DNA from: Anaerolineales bacterium
Lineage (GTDB): Bacteria > Chloroflexota > Anaerolineae > Anaerolineales > UBA11579
Assembly (NCBI GenBank): GCA_021463845.1
Contig: JAJTXV010000001.1
Span: 310,001-374,000, forward strand
Direction: 5' to 3'
Length of the DNA stretch: 64,000 nt
The translations under genes and the position numbers were made by a program. The notes beneath the pieces are model-generated. The model had not been told where the DNA came from. It saw nothing but the letters and a program-made list of their open reading frames with translations, and did no database searches. Each line of letters starts with the position of its first letter. Position 1 is the first letter of the stretch. This document shows positions 8,202-16,430 of the stretch, in pieces.

Positions 8202-8917
8202 GCGGGCTCCTTGCGGCCCCAGGCTTGCTCTGCCAGCAGGCCGGCCACGATGCCGAGCACGGCGGCCAGCAGCAGACCGCTGCGGTGCGGCAAGCTGTTA
8301 GCCAGCAGCGCGGTGCCAGCGGCCACCAGCACAGAGATGAGCTCGGGGCGGCCTTTGAGCATGGGCACCAGCATGCCGATGAAGGTGACGACGAGGGCAA
8401 ACTCCAGGCCCCAGCTGGCCGGGTCGGGGATGGCCTGGCCCGCGGCGATGCCAACCCAGGTGGCGATCTGCCAGTTGAGGAACATGGCGATCTCGCTGCC
8501 GACCAGATACCACTTGCGGTCTTCGGGCGTGCTGCGTGCTTCGAAGCCGTTGGCGGCCACCACAAAGGATTCATCCGTAAGCCAGAAGCCGAGAGGTACC
8601 AGCCAGCGCGTGGGCAGACCCTTGAGTTGGGGAGCCAGGGTGGCGGCGTACAGGATGTGGCGCGCATTCACCACGAAGGTGGTGAGCGCAATCACCAGCA
8701 AGGGCGTGCTTGCGGCCACCAGGCTGACTGCAATGAATTGGGCTGAGCCGGCAAACACCACTGCGGACATGGCGGCGGTGGCCAAAGGGCTCAGCCCACT
8801 GGCGATACCCAGTGCGCCGTAGATGAGGCCGAAGGGCCACGCGCCGACCAGCAGCGGGAAAGTATCCCGTGCGCCGGCGAGGAAGTGCAGTTTGCGATTG
8901 GATGGCGAGGGAGGCAT
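8198..8917 (-). CDS. azlC: AzlC-type branched-chain amino acid permease
   Basis: 239 aa, membrane protein with about six to seven helices. The motifs [28 protein letters not shown] and [11 protein letters not shown] identify the AzlC family. Forms an exporter with AzlD, encoded next with a 4-nt overlap. A TAGAAT box lies 9 nt before the ATG (minus strand) and no Shine-Dalgarno is seen, so the mRNA may be leaderless. Confidence 0.9.
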   Translation of the reverse strand: MPPSPSNRKLHFLAGARDTFPLLVGAWPFGLIYGALGIASGLSPLATAAMSAVVFAGSAQFIAVSLVAASTPLLVIALTTFVVNARHILYAATLAPQLKGLPTRWLVPLGFWLTDESFVVAANGFEARSTPEDRKWYLVGSEIAMFLNWQIATWVGIAAGQAIPDPASWGLEFALVVTFIGMLVPMLKGRPELISVLVAAGTALLANSLPHRSGLLLAAVLGIVAGLLAEQAWGRKEPA

Positions 8918-8954
8918 GCCGCCAGAATTCTAACAGGCAGGCTACTTTCGGGCG

Positions 8955-10025
8955 CTACATGATCGGGGCGAAGGGGTCGTTCTCGTCTGGCTCGGGCTCG
9001 GCAGCTGGGCGCTGGATGAAGAAGCTGGCTACGACCACGCTAAGAATACTGATCATGGCTATACCCACCACCAATTGCACGCTACTGTCAGCTGAATTTT
9101 CGCTTTCTTGCTGCAGCAGTTCCTGCTGCGCTTGCGCCACGGCGGCTTGTACCGTGGCGTCGGTATCCCCCGCCGAAAGCACGGTTACCGTGGCGGTGGG
9201 GGTTGGCGTCAGTGTCGGCGTGGGGCTGGGTGTGGCGTTGGGGTCCTCGGTGGGGGCGCGGGTGGCGACGCTGCCAGCGGGCGCTACGATCACTTCGTCG
9301 CCCGGATGCAGCACTTCCCATTCGGTGAAGCCGTTCAGATCCAGGAGTTGCTGCAGGGGCACCTCATACACCGCCGCCACCGTCCACAGTGTTTGCCCGG
9401 TGCGGATGATGTGCATGATCGAGCCGTCTGGCTGGGGTTCGGCCTTGGTGACCGGGATCATGATCTGCACGGGCGGCTGGCTGCTTTGCCCGCTGGGTGC
9501 GGCTGGAGTGCCAGCGCCGGAGGGAGCGGCCACGCCACCGGCGCTGTAGCCTGTTACACACACGAAGTAATAGCGGGTCGTACCATCATTGGCGACGCCG
9601 CAGCCAATGTGTATGTAGGTGGAGGCGATCATGGTGGGGTTGTGATTAGGTGACTGCTTCCACCACGCAATGGCGCTTTGGGCGGTTTCACCCATGCCGT
9701 ACTTGGCGATCTCTGAAATGAAGATGGTGGAACCGCCGCCGTAGCCAGCCGCGTAGGCGCGGTCACGTGGGCGGGTACCACCCGGACCGGTGTGGATGTC
9801 ACCACCCGTAGCGCCTTGCGTTGACGCAAGGTAGTCGGCCTGGCCCTGAGCCAGCTGGTAGAGCAGAGGATTCTCCTCGTAAGGAGGCAAACCGAATTCA
9901 GCGCGGTAGGCGTTGATAAGCGCCACCACTTCGCCGGGCGAGCTTTGCGGCTCGGGAGCGAAACCAGGGGCGGCGCTGATGAAGAGCAGAGAGAGGAGAG
10001 ACAGCCAGCGTAGCAGAGTAGGCAT
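8955..10025 (-). CDS. Surface protein: CAP domain + LysM + C-terminal membrane anchor
   Basis: 356 aa. A signal peptide (about residues 1-20) is followed by a CAP/SCP-PR1 domain (about 30-165, with HTGPGGTRPRDRA and NHNPTMIASTYIHIGCG). A LysM repeat follows (about 205-255, beginning IIRTGQTLWTVAAVYEV), then a Pro/Thr-rich linker, one membrane helix (about 310-332) and a short acidic tail. The LysM suggests binding to peptidoglycan or another GlcNAc polymer. The role of bacterial CAP proteins is poorly known. It is predicted to sit outside the cell, held by its C-terminal helix. Confidence 0.82.
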   Translation of the reverse strand: MPTLLRWLSLLSLLFISAAPGFAPEPQSSPGEVVALINAYRAEFGLPPYEENPLLYQLAQGQADYLASTQGATGGDIHTGPGGTRPRDRAYAAGYGGGSTIFISEIAKYGMGETAQSAIAWWKQSPNHNPTMIASTYIHIGCGVANDGTTRYYFVCVTGYSAGGVAAPSGAGTPAAPSGQSSQPPVQIMIPVTKAEPQPDGSIMHIIRTGQTLWTVAAVYEVPLQQLLDLNGFTEWEVLHPGDEVIVAPAGSVATRAPTEDPNATPSPTPTLTPTPTATVTVLSAGDTDATVQAAVAQAQQELLQQESENSADSSVQLVVGIAMISILSVVVASFFIQRPAAEPEPDENDPFAPIM

Positions 10026-10200
10026 AAGTACTAACTACAAATGCTACCACTTTGCCCTTGCAGGCTGATGAACGCGCGGTGAGCGCAATGAAAGACACTG
10101 TTATCGCGTATTAGGCCAATGTCTATTTTCAAAGCTGTTAACGCTTTAGCGCGCACAATTTCATAGAATTGATTCATTACCGCGCCCAGGGAGGGACTGC

Positions 10201-10986
10201 ATGAATAGTCGCAGAATTTCATTTTGGCGCTGGCTAGCGTTGCTGCTCACATTGCTACTGGTGCCAGCTGTCTGTGTGATGGCGGCATTTGCGAGCCAAT
10301 TGCAAATCACTTCGCCGTATTTCAGTCTCAGCTTTGGGCCGCCGCGGGTCCAAGGCGAGCCGCCTCTGATCGTGCTGACTGGCGGGCCAAACTTTCCGCC
10401 GGTGGTGAATGCTGAGCCGCCCACTGGCGGGCCGCCCAACACTGGCGGCTCGCAGCAACCCCCAGGCAACAATCCCGCCAATCCTGCGGGCAGCAGTTGC
10501 CTGCTGGGCTTATTGTGCTTGAGCGTGGATGCAGGCGTGGGTAGCACGCCCATCCTGAATCTGGATCTCGGCAAAGATGCAACGAGCACAGTCGCCTCTG
10601 TATTGAATCTGGGCCAGGGCAGCAATCAGTGCCTGCTGGGGATCTTGTGCATCAGCACGGCCACGGCCGTTAGCCAAGCGGCGCAGAGCACTGCCTCCGC
10701 CGGCTGTCAGGGCGTGGCCTGTGTGGATGTTGATGCAGGTGTAGGCGGGGAGGGCGGCGATGTTGCCTTGCAAGTAGGCGCAGAGCTGCCTGTGGTCGGC
10801 ACCCAGTTGAATGTGGACGCCAACGTGGGCAGCCAGGGCGTGCAGGTGGGCGCCGATGACTCCAGCGAGAACAATGATAATGATCAAGGCCTCAACATTA
10901 ATTTACTCAACGCAGTGGAAGTAGGCGTGGGTGGGGGAACCGGCGGTGTATCGATCGGTCTTAACCTGCCTGGCTTGTTTCCCTAG
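10201..10986 (+). CDS. Secreted protein of unknown function with Cys-pair repeats
   Basis: 261 aa, not recognised. A membrane-spanning signal (about residues 9-31) precedes a Pro/Gly-rich linker. Three Cys-pair units follow: CLLGLLC then SVDAGVG, CLLGILC, and CQGVAC then DVDAGVG, with a further NVDANVG. The C-terminal part is Gly-rich with valine alternation, suggesting beta structure. The Cys pairs could form small disulphide loops. A GGGAGG lies just before the ATG. Monocistronic, ended by a perfect hairpin. Confidence 0.75.
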   Translation: MNSRRISFWRWLALLLTLLLVPAVCVMAAFASQLQITSPYFSLSFGPPRVQGEPPLIVLTGGPNFPPVVNAEPPTGGPPNTGGSQQPPGNNPANPAGSSCLLGLLCLSVDAGVGSTPILNLDLGKDATSTVASVLNLGQGSNQCLLGILCISTATAVSQAAQSTASAGCQGVACVDVDAGVGGEGGDVALQVGAELPVVGTQLNVDANVGSQGVQVGADDSSENNDNDQGLNINLLNAVEVGVGGGTGGVSIGLNLPGLFP

Positions 10987-11001
10987 ACTTTGACGCAGCA
11001 A

Positions 11002-11030
11002 AAAGAGCGCCGCTATTAGCGGCGCTCTTT
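11002..11030. terminator. Bidirectional terminator between two convergent genes
   Basis: A perfect 13-bp stem (AAAGAGCGCCGCT at 11002-11014 with AGCGGCGCTCTTT at 11018-11030) has A/T flanks on both sides. The stop of the minus-strand regulator falls in the loop, so its last codons form one arm. Confidence 0.85.
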
Positions 11031-11615
11031 GATTCTAAAAATGCACTGCGGAGTGCCCTGGGGGCCGGGTTGCAGCTTGCTGGCCTGCTGGGCGTCTGCG
11101 CCCAGCAGTTCTTCCAACATATAAGCGTCTACCTGGCACAGCTCCGGGTGCTGGTCAATGATGGCGGCGAAAGGGCAATGCCCCAGCACCACCTGCGGGC
11201 CGTCCGGCCGCGCCTCCCAGCGCGGCCGGTAGCCCATCGGCTCCAGCTGGCGTATGGCCGCTACCAGCCGCTGGCTGGTGCTGCGGGCAGGGCGAGCGGT
11301 CTGGCTGGTCTGCGTGCCCAGCAGGCGCTGCGCCAATGGACGCAGGCTGGCGGGCCGCTGGCCTTGCAGCAGGGCGCGGCTAAGCCCGGCCAGGTGGTTA
11401 GGCTTGGCCTGCGTTGTGAGGGCGTACACCAGCTGCGGCCGCCCTCGGCCGCTGGCGGCGGGCTGGCTGACAGCGATCAGGCCGCGCTGCTCCAGGATGC
11501 GCAGGTGGCGGCGCAGGTTTTGGGTACTCATGCCGAAGGCCTGCGCCATCTGCTGGGCGCTTGCGCTGCCGCGCGTGCTGAGGAAGTCGAGGATGCTTTG
11601 GCGGGTGGATTGCAT
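11016..11615 (-). CDS. SufR-like winged-helix regulator (COG2345 type)
   Basis: 199 aa. The N-terminal helix-turn-helix (about residues 1-60) contains SAQQMAQAFGMSTQNLRRHL. The C-terminal sensor domain has GHCPFAAI and HPELCQVDAYMLEELLG. SufR proteins bind an Fe-S cluster with four cysteines. Here C147 and C160 keep the C-x12-C spacing and C191 is near the fourth position, but the third is missing, so cluster binding is uncertain. It is divergent from iscX-nuoBCDI, whose products carry Fe-S clusters, and may regulate them. Confidence 0.8.
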   Translation of the reverse strand: MQSTRQSILDFLSTRGSASAQQMAQAFGMSTQNLRRHLRILEQRGLIAVSQPAASGRGRPQLVYALTTQAKPNHLAGLSRALLQGQRPASLRPLAQRLLGTQTSQTARPARSTSQRLVAAIRQLEPMGYRPRWEARPDGPQVVLGHCPFAAIIDQHPELCQVDAYMLEELLGADAQQASKLQPGPQGTPQCIFRIKERR

Positions 11616-11619
11616 AAGG

Positions 11620-11700
11620 CGAGTGAATAGTGAGCAGTAATGAGTGATTAGGAAGTACAGTGTGCCTGAGTACTGTTCACTGCTCAGTCATCACTGGTAT
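11620..11700. repeat. Imperfect inverted copies of a TGAGCAGT intergenic element
   Basis: The left arm has GTGAGCAGTAATGAGTGAT. The right arm read in reverse has GATGACTGAGCAGTGAACAG. Closely related words occur at 60722-60806. Probably a dispersed intergenic repeat; it also lies where an operator for the flanking divergent genes would be expected. Confidence 0.5.
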
Positions 11701-11756
11701 TTTACCAAATAAATATTTACTTTATTCACAGGCGTTGACTCAAATGTTCAACCATG

Positions 11757-11762
11757 TATAAT
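11757..11762 (+). promoter_or_regulatory. -10 box for the iscX-nuo operon
   Basis: TATAAT lies 25 nt before the iscX ATG, in an AT-rich stretch (11700-11765) that stands out from its surroundings. No clear -35 is seen. A GGGAG precedes the start. Confidence 0.55.
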
Positions 11763-11787
11763 GTGAACGAAAGAACAATCGGGAGCG

Positions 11788-12000
11788 ATGGCCCAGCAAC
11801 TGTATTGGGACGCCATATATGAGATCGTGCTGGCGTTGAAAGAACGCCACCCGGACGAGACCCTTGAAGGTGTCTCGCTGGGCGACATCTTTCAGTGGAC
11901 GATCGCTCTGCCCGGCTTTGCGGATGACCCCGAGCTGGCCAACGATGAGATCCTGGCAGGCATTTACCAGGAGTGGTTCGAAGAGATCAACCCGGTGTGA
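11788..12000 (+). CDS. iscX: IscX-like Fe-S assembly protein
   Basis: 70 aa. Aligns by eye with E. coli IscX: the HPDETLEGVSLGDIFQWTI block, the acidic GFADDPELANDEIL block and the C-terminal WFEEI match in order. IscX binds IscS and iron and tunes cluster assembly. Here it is not beside isc genes but 39 nt upstream of nuoB on the same strand, which suggests service to the Fe-S-rich complex I subunits that follow. Confidence 0.82.
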   Translation: MAQQLYWDAIYEIVLALKERHPDETLEGVSLGDIFQWTIALPGFADDPELANDEILAGIYQEWFEEINPV

Positions 12001-12039
12001 GCCGGGGTAGTGGACAAATGCTAGTGGAGATGAACGTAC

Positions 12040-12717
12040 ATGACTGACACCAATCCCACCGTGAACAGCGCCGGCTACGAAGTTCCGCCGGAGTTGCGCC
12101 AGAACGTGGCCATCACTACGCTGGACAAGATCTGGAACATGGGCCGCCGCTACTCTGTGTGGCCGATGATGTTCGGCCTGGCCTGCTGCGCCATCGAGAT
12201 GATCTGTACTGCGGCCAGCCGTTATGACCTGGCTCGTTTCGGTATGGAAGTGATGCGCCCCAGCCCGCGCCAGTCTGACCTGATGATCGTGTCAGGCACG
12301 GTCACCAAGAAAATGATCCCGCAGATCGTGCGTCTGTATAACCAGATGCCAGAGCCCAAGTACGTGTTGGCGATGGGCGCCTGCGCTTCCGGCGGCGGCC
12401 CGTTCAAGGAAGGCTACAACGTAGTCTCCGGCGTGGACCAGTACGTGCCGGTGGATGTATATGTGCCCGGTTGCCCGCCGACTCCGCAGGCGCTGCTGCA
12501 TGGCCTGATGAAGCTGCAAGAGAAGATCGACTCCGAATCCATCACCAGTGTGCGCTGGTACGGCAAGGATGACATCCCGGCCATCCCGGTGCCGCTGCTG
12601 GGGCCGGATCTGATCGACCCGCGTGACAACGAACTCATCAAGCAGGAAACCAGCAAGAAGCCGGCTGCCCCCGCAGCGGCCGCTGCGCCTGCACCCGCCG
12701 CGGAAGCGGCCAACTAA
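12040..12717 (+). CDS. nuoB: NADH-quinone oxidoreductase subunit B
   Basis: 225 aa. Carries the N2 cluster ligands: tandem C49-C50 in [10 protein letters not shown]115 in GACASGGG and C145 in VPGCPPTP. N2 is the last Fe-S cluster before quinone. The C-terminal 25 or so residues are a low-complexity Ala/Pro tail, similar to the tail of NuoI here. 9 nt before nuoCD. No nuoA lies upstream. Confidence 0.96.
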   Translation: MTDTNPTVNSAGYEVPPELRQNVAITTLDKIWNMGRRYSVWPMMFGLACCAIEMICTAASRYDLARFGMEVMRPSPRQSDLMIVSGTVTKKMIPQIVRLYNQMPEPKYVLAMGACASGGGPFKEGYNVVSGVDQYVPVDVYVPGCPPTPQALLHGLMKLQEKIDSESITSVRWYGKDDIPAIPVPLLGPDLIDPRDNELIKQETSKKPAAPAAAAAPAPAAEAAN

Positions 12718-12726
12718 GAGGCAAGC

Positions 12727-14508
12727 ATGACTGATGCTACTACTGCCGCCCCCGTTGAGCAGAGCGAACTGGAAAAGCGCTTTCCCGACGCCGTAAAGGC
12801 GGACGCGCGCCCCGGCTATGCCGGCTTTGTGGTTGAGACCAGCAAGCTGGTCGAAATTGCCACTGCGCTGCGCGACGAGATGGGCTACGACTATCTCTCC
12901 TCCGTCACTGCGGTGGACTATTACTCAGACGCGCCCAATGCCGAGAACTTCATTGAAGTGGTGTACCACTTCTATAAATCCACTGGCGGTGGGGCGCTGG
13001 TGCTCAAGGTCCAGACCCCGCGTGACAACTCGGTGGTGCCTTCGCTCACTCCGCTGTACCCCGGTGCAGACTTCCAGGAGCGCGAAGCGTACGACCTGTA
13101 TGGCGTGAACTTTGAAGGCCACCCGGATCAGCGCCGCATCCTGATGTGGGAAGGCTTTGCCGGCCACCCCATGCGCAAGGATTGGAAAGAAGCCTTCTAC
13201 GAAGAGGAAGTCAAGCCCTTCAAGAACCGCTGGCCTGAAGGCCAGGTCTATCGCATTGAAGACCGCAACCCGTTCAACAAGAACAACAAATACCCGCAGG
13301 GCTTTGACCCGGTTGGTTTCAAAGAGACGGATGATCCCAAGCTCTACGAAGTGCTGGAGCGCGCCGCCCGTGAATACAGCGAGGACATCGACACCGAACA
13401 GGTGGTGGTGAACCTCGGGCCGCAGCATCCCTCGACCCACGGCGTGTTCCGTATGGCGGTGCGCCTGGACGGCGAGACCATCGTGGCCCTCAAGCCGGTG
13501 ATGGGTTACCTGCACCGCAATCACGAGAAGATCGGCGAGCGCAACACCTGGACGATGAACATGCCGTTCACTGACCGCTTGGACTACCTTTCCTCCATGA
13601 GCAATAACTTCGGTTATGCCCTGGCGGTGGAGAAGCTGATGGGTGACAAAGCTGCTCCCCCGGAGCGGGCCGAGTACCTGCGCGTCATCATGGCTGAGCT
13701 GACCCGCATCAGCAACCACTTGTGGGCGGTCGGCTTCCTGCTCAATGACTTGGGCGCCTTCTTTACTCCGTCGCTGTACGCCATTCAGGAGCGCGAGCTC
13801 ATTCTGGACATTTTCGAGGCCACGACCGGCTCGCGCATGATGTGCAACTACTTCCGCTTCGGTGGCGTGGCTCGTGACCTGCCCGAAGGCGTCTACGCCA
13901 AGATCAAGGACCTGGTGTTCGAGCGCCTGCCGCGCAAGATCGACGAGTTGGACATCTATCTTTCCGAGAACGAGCTGGTGCGCAGCCGCTCGGAGGGTGT
14001 GGGCGTAATCACTCCAGAGGAGGCGATCGCCTTCTCCACCGCCGGCCCGGTGTTGCGTGCCTCAGGCGTGCCGTACGATATCCGCCGTGCCGATCCCTAT
14101 AGCATCTATGATCGCTTCAAGTTCGATGTAAAGGTGCGCTACCACGGCGATGTGTACGACCGCTACATGATCCGCATTGACGAAATGCGCCAAAGCCTCG
14201 ACATCCTCAAGCAGGCCATTCCGGACCTGCCGGGTGGGGCGGCTGGCGGCGAAGTGATGAACGGCAAGAACCCCTATCAGGTGCGTGTACCGGCTGGCGA
14301 GTCGTACGGCCGTGTGGAAGGCCCGAAAGGCGAGCTGGGCTATTACATTGTGTCCAACGGCAAGGGCAACCCGGCCCGTTACCATGTGCGCGCCCCAAGC
14401 TTCATCAATCTGACTGTGCTTGAGAAGATGTGCGTGGGCCAGAAGGTGGCCGACGTAGTGGTCAACCTCGGTTCCATTGATATTGTGCTTGGCGAAGTAG
14501 ACCGCTAA
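12727..14508 (+). CDS. nuoCD: NADH-quinone oxidoreductase fused subunits C/D
   Basis: 593 aa fusion. The NuoC (30-kDa) part is about residues 1-195, with EREAYDLYGVNFEGHPD and RRILMWEGF. The NuoD (49-kDa) part is about 215-593, beginning VVNLGPQHPSTHGV and ending GSIDIVLGEVDR, with the quinone-site histidines in that first motif. The fusion is known in E. coli. NuoD packs on NuoB to form the quinone pocket. Followed by nuoI after 21 nt. Confidence 0.96.
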   Translation: MTDATTAAPVEQSELEKRFPDAVKADARPGYAGFVVETSKLVEIATALRDEMGYDYLSSVTAVDYYSDAPNAENFIEVVYHFYKSTGGGALVLKVQTPRDNSVVPSLTPLYPGADFQEREAYDLYGVNFEGHPDQRRILMWEGFAGHPMRKDWKEAFYEEEVKPFKNRWPEGQVYRIEDRNPFNKNNKYPQGFDPVGFKETDDPKLYEVLERAAREYSEDIDTEQVVVNLGPQHPSTHGVFRMAVRLDGETIVALKPVMGYLHRNHEKIGERNTWTMNMPFTDRLDYLSSMSNNFGYALAVEKLMGDKAAPPERAEYLRVIMAELTRISNHLWAVGFLLNDLGAFFTPSLYAIQERELILDIFEATTGSRMMCNYFRFGGVARDLPEGVYAKIKDLVFERLPRKIDELDIYLSENELVRSRSEGVGVITPEEAIAFSTAGPVLRASGVPYDIRRADPYSIYDRFKFDVKVRYHGDVYDRYMIRIDEMRQSLDILKQAIPDLPGGAAGGEVMNGKNPYQVRVPAGESYGRVEGPKGELGYYIVSNGKGNPARYHVRAPSFINLTVLEKMCVGQKVADVVVNLGSIDIVLGEVDR

Positions 14509-14529
14509 GGCAGGCTGGAGATAAAGACT

Positions 14530-15204
14530 ATGTACGGACTCGGTATTCTCAAAGGCATGTGGGTGACCCTGACCCACTTCATCGACTCGTATGTCGAAGA
14601 CATCAAGTGGCTGGGCCGCAACCGTTACTATTCGAAAGAAGGTATCCAGCACCGCCGCAGCAAGGACACCAAAGGCATCTTCACCGTGCAGTATCCTGAG
14701 GAGAAGCTGCCGGTGCCCGAAGAGTTTCGCTTCATTCCCTTCCTGGTCTACGATGTAGACGCCGATGGCAACAAGCAGGACCGCTGCACCTCGTGCGGTA
14801 TCTGTGCCAAAGTCTGCCCGCCGCAGTGCATCTGGATCGTGCGCACGGAAGATCCCGTGACCAAGCGTCCTGTGCCGGAGCCGGTGGACTTCTTCGTGGA
14901 TGTGGATATCTGCATGAACTGTGGCTATTGCGCGGAGTACTGCCCGTTCGATGCCATCAAGATGGACCACGACTACGAGATGGCCTCGTTCGATCGCCAT
15001 GCTGAGCACATCTTCAACAAAGAGAAGCTCTCCAAGCCCGCCAGCTACTACGCCGGCATTCGCCCCACGAACTACAATCGTGAGGAGACCCTGAAGGCTG
15101 AAGAGGCCGCCAAGAAGGCCGCAGCGGCCGCAGCCAAGGCAGCCGCTGCAGCTGCCGCTCCGCCCGCGGGCAGCCCGCCGCCGGCGGCGCCCACGGCTGG
15201 ATAA
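14530..15204 (+). CDS. nuoI: NADH-quinone oxidoreductase subunit I (2x[4Fe-4S])
   Basis: 224 aa. Two ferredoxin motifs: C86-C89-C92-C96 (CTSCGICAKVCP) and C128-C131-C134-C138 (CMNCGYCAEYCP), for clusters N6a and N6b. The N-terminal amphipathic stretch contacts the membrane arm. A C-terminal Ala/Lys then Pro-rich extension of about 40 residues is beyond the usual family end. Last gene before a hairpin; nuoH, which often lies between nuoD and nuoI, is absent. Confidence 0.95.
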   Translation: MYGLGILKGMWVTLTHFIDSYVEDIKWLGRNRYYSKEGIQHRRSKDTKGIFTVQYPEEKLPVPEEFRFIPFLVYDVDADGNKQDRCTSCGICAKVCPPQCIWIVRTEDPVTKRPVPEPVDFFVDVDICMNCGYCAEYCPFDAIKMDHDYEMASFDRHAEHIFNKEKLSKPASYYAGIRPTNYNREETLKAEEAAKKAAAAAAKAAAAAAAPPAGSPPPAAPTAG

Positions 15205-15229
15205 GGCTGTACGATAGAGCTACAAATAC

Positions 15230-15256
15230 ACGAAGCGAGGTTATGCCTCGCTTCGT
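15230..15256 (+). terminator. Probable terminator after nuoI
   Basis: A perfect 11-bp stem (ACGAAGCGAGG at 15230-15240 with CCTCGCTTCGT at 15246-15256) has a TTATG loop. The T-run is poor, so termination may be partial and let transcription reach the next gene 5 nt later. Confidence 0.6.
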
Positions 15257-15261
15257 TGTAA

Positions 15262-15579
15262 ATGCATATGTATAACGAAGATACTGAACTGCTGTACCCG
15301 CTACGCGTAACCCCTGCCATCCGTGATCTCCACGGGGCGGAGTGGCGCCGCGCCGCCGAGAAGGCCTACAAGTCCGGCCCGGATGGGCAGGACGCGGTGG
15401 TGTTCGTACTGGCCATGGCGCGGGTCAATGGCTGCCATAACTGCAACGCTGACTCGTTCCGCGCCATGAAGGGCTGCACAGAATGCTCGCAGGACAACGT
15501 GCGCCGCTTCCGCGGCGGCGAAAAGGGGCTGCTCAAGCAAATTGACAAGGCAGCCAAGGATCTGGGGGAAGAAGAGTAG
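15262..15579 (+). CDS. Conserved-looking small Cys-rich protein, function unknown
   Basis: 105 aa, not recognised with confidence. It has NGCHNC and GCTEC (two CxxC motifs 14 residues apart) in a mainly helical protein, which could hold zinc or act in redox. The helix-CxxC layout recalls AhpD-like folds, but the catalytic pattern is not clear. A second in-frame ATG follows two codons later. Lies just after the nuoI hairpin and convergent to the nucleotidyltransferase gene. Confidence 0.65.
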   Translation: MHMYNEDTELLYPLRVTPAIRDLHGAEWRRAAEKAYKSGPDGQDAVVFVLAMARVNGCHNCNADSFRAMKGCTECSQDNVRRFRGGEKGLLKQIDKAAKDLGEEE

Positions 15580-15583
15580 GCTG

Positions 15584-16168
15584 TTAGCTTTGCAAAGCTT
15601 TTGTCAGCAGCGCTGTGATACCTAGTTGCGCTGCTGTTTGCTTTAAGTATTCAAGGTCTAGAAGTTCGCCTTGAACCGCAATAAGCCCCAAGATATCGCG
15701 CCACTGCTGCTCAGACACTTCACCACCTTGCTGATACCACTCCAGCTTTGCCAATATCGTATCTTCTGGGCTGGCGATCACTGCCTGCGCGGCTGGTTGG
15801 TCTGAAAGATGCACAGTTTTGCTGCGGAGGAATTGCTGTTGTGTGAACTTGCGTTCCTGTGGAATAAAGATATCAATTTTAAACATTGTATCTTTGTGAA
15901 GAATGTTGAAACTGGAACGCTGGGTGATGGCAGTTGCCACCATGAGTTCATCGATAAAGAATTCATTCTGAAGGGCGGCTTTCAGCGGGGCAGCGTGCCC
16001 GGCCTCGAGTTTCGCAATGATGTCAGAATCTTGGGTAGTGCGCACCATGCCATGAAAGCTGCTAGCCAGTGACCCGCCAATGAAGTAAGGAACATTGAGC
16101 GAGTCCAGCACGCGGGTCACTTTTAGCGTGATGGAGATCGGGTCAATATCTGTCGGGATGTGGTCCAT
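15584..16168 (-). CDS. Nucleotidyltransferase-fold protein (AbiEii/MNT-like)
   Basis: 194 aa from ATG 16168 (MDHIPTD). The segment PYFIGGSLASSFHGMVR followed by TQDSDII fits the G-G/S...D-x-D pattern of minimal nucleotidyltransferases. The later SPEDTILAKLEWYQQGGE is typical of the same group. Such proteins occur as toxins or as stand-alone enzymes; the target is unknown. Overlaps the end of the 84-aa gene upstream by 26 nt, so the two are likely co-translated. Confidence 0.75.
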   Translation of the reverse strand: MDHIPTDIDPISITLKVTRVLDSLNVPYFIGGSLASSFHGMVRTTQDSDIIAKLEAGHAAPLKAALQNEFFIDELMVATAITQRSSFNILHKDTMFKIDIFIPQERKFTQQQFLRSKTVHLSDQPAAQAVIASPEDTILAKLEWYQQGGEVSEQQWRDILGLIAVQGELLDLEYLKQTAAQLGITALLTKALQS

Positions 16169-16397
16169 AGAAATGAGTCGCCATATCCTCGCCCAATACC
16201 AATCCTGCCAACCGGCGCTGAAGTTCGGCGGGTCCGGCTTGCGGGTGGCGCTGGCGCAATCCAGCCAGCGCAAGCTGGCGTGAAGAGCGCATCAGTGCAG
16301 TCAGCAATTGGGCTTTGCGCCAAGGCGGCATAGCTCGTAACGCGCGTGCTTGCAGCACTTCGATTTCCGGGTGTGTGTCAGGATAGTAGCTGGCCAC
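16143..16397 (-). CDS. Small helical partner of the nucleotidyltransferase
   Basis: 84 aa from GTG 16397. Opens with YYPDTHPEIEVLQARALR and continues through a helical stretch with LALAGLRQRHPQAG. Proteins of this kind often precede nucleotidyltransferase genes in Chloroflexota and Cyanobacteria (recalled, not searched). A TATACT box lies exactly 6 nt before the GTG and there is no Shine-Dalgarno, so the mRNA is probably leaderless. Could be the antitoxin-like member of a pair; not demonstrated. Confidence 0.7.
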   Translation of the reverse strand: MASYYPDTHPEIEVLQARALRAMPPWRKAQLLTALMRSSRQLALAGLRQRHPQAGPAELQRRLAGLVLGEDMATHFYGPHPDRY

Positions 16398-16403
16398 CCT
16401 GCG

Positions 16404-16424
16404 AGTATACAGCAGCTTTATAAT
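16404..16424. promoter_or_regulatory. Back-to-back -10 boxes of two leaderless genes
   Basis: TATACT on the minus strand (16409-16404) serves the GTG at 16397. TATAAT on the plus strand (16419-16424) serves the mrp ATG at 16431. Both have 6-nt spacers, and only 33 bp separate the two start codons. Each -35 region would fall on or inside the other gene's start. Confidence 0.7.
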
Positions 16425-16430
16425 AGTCTT

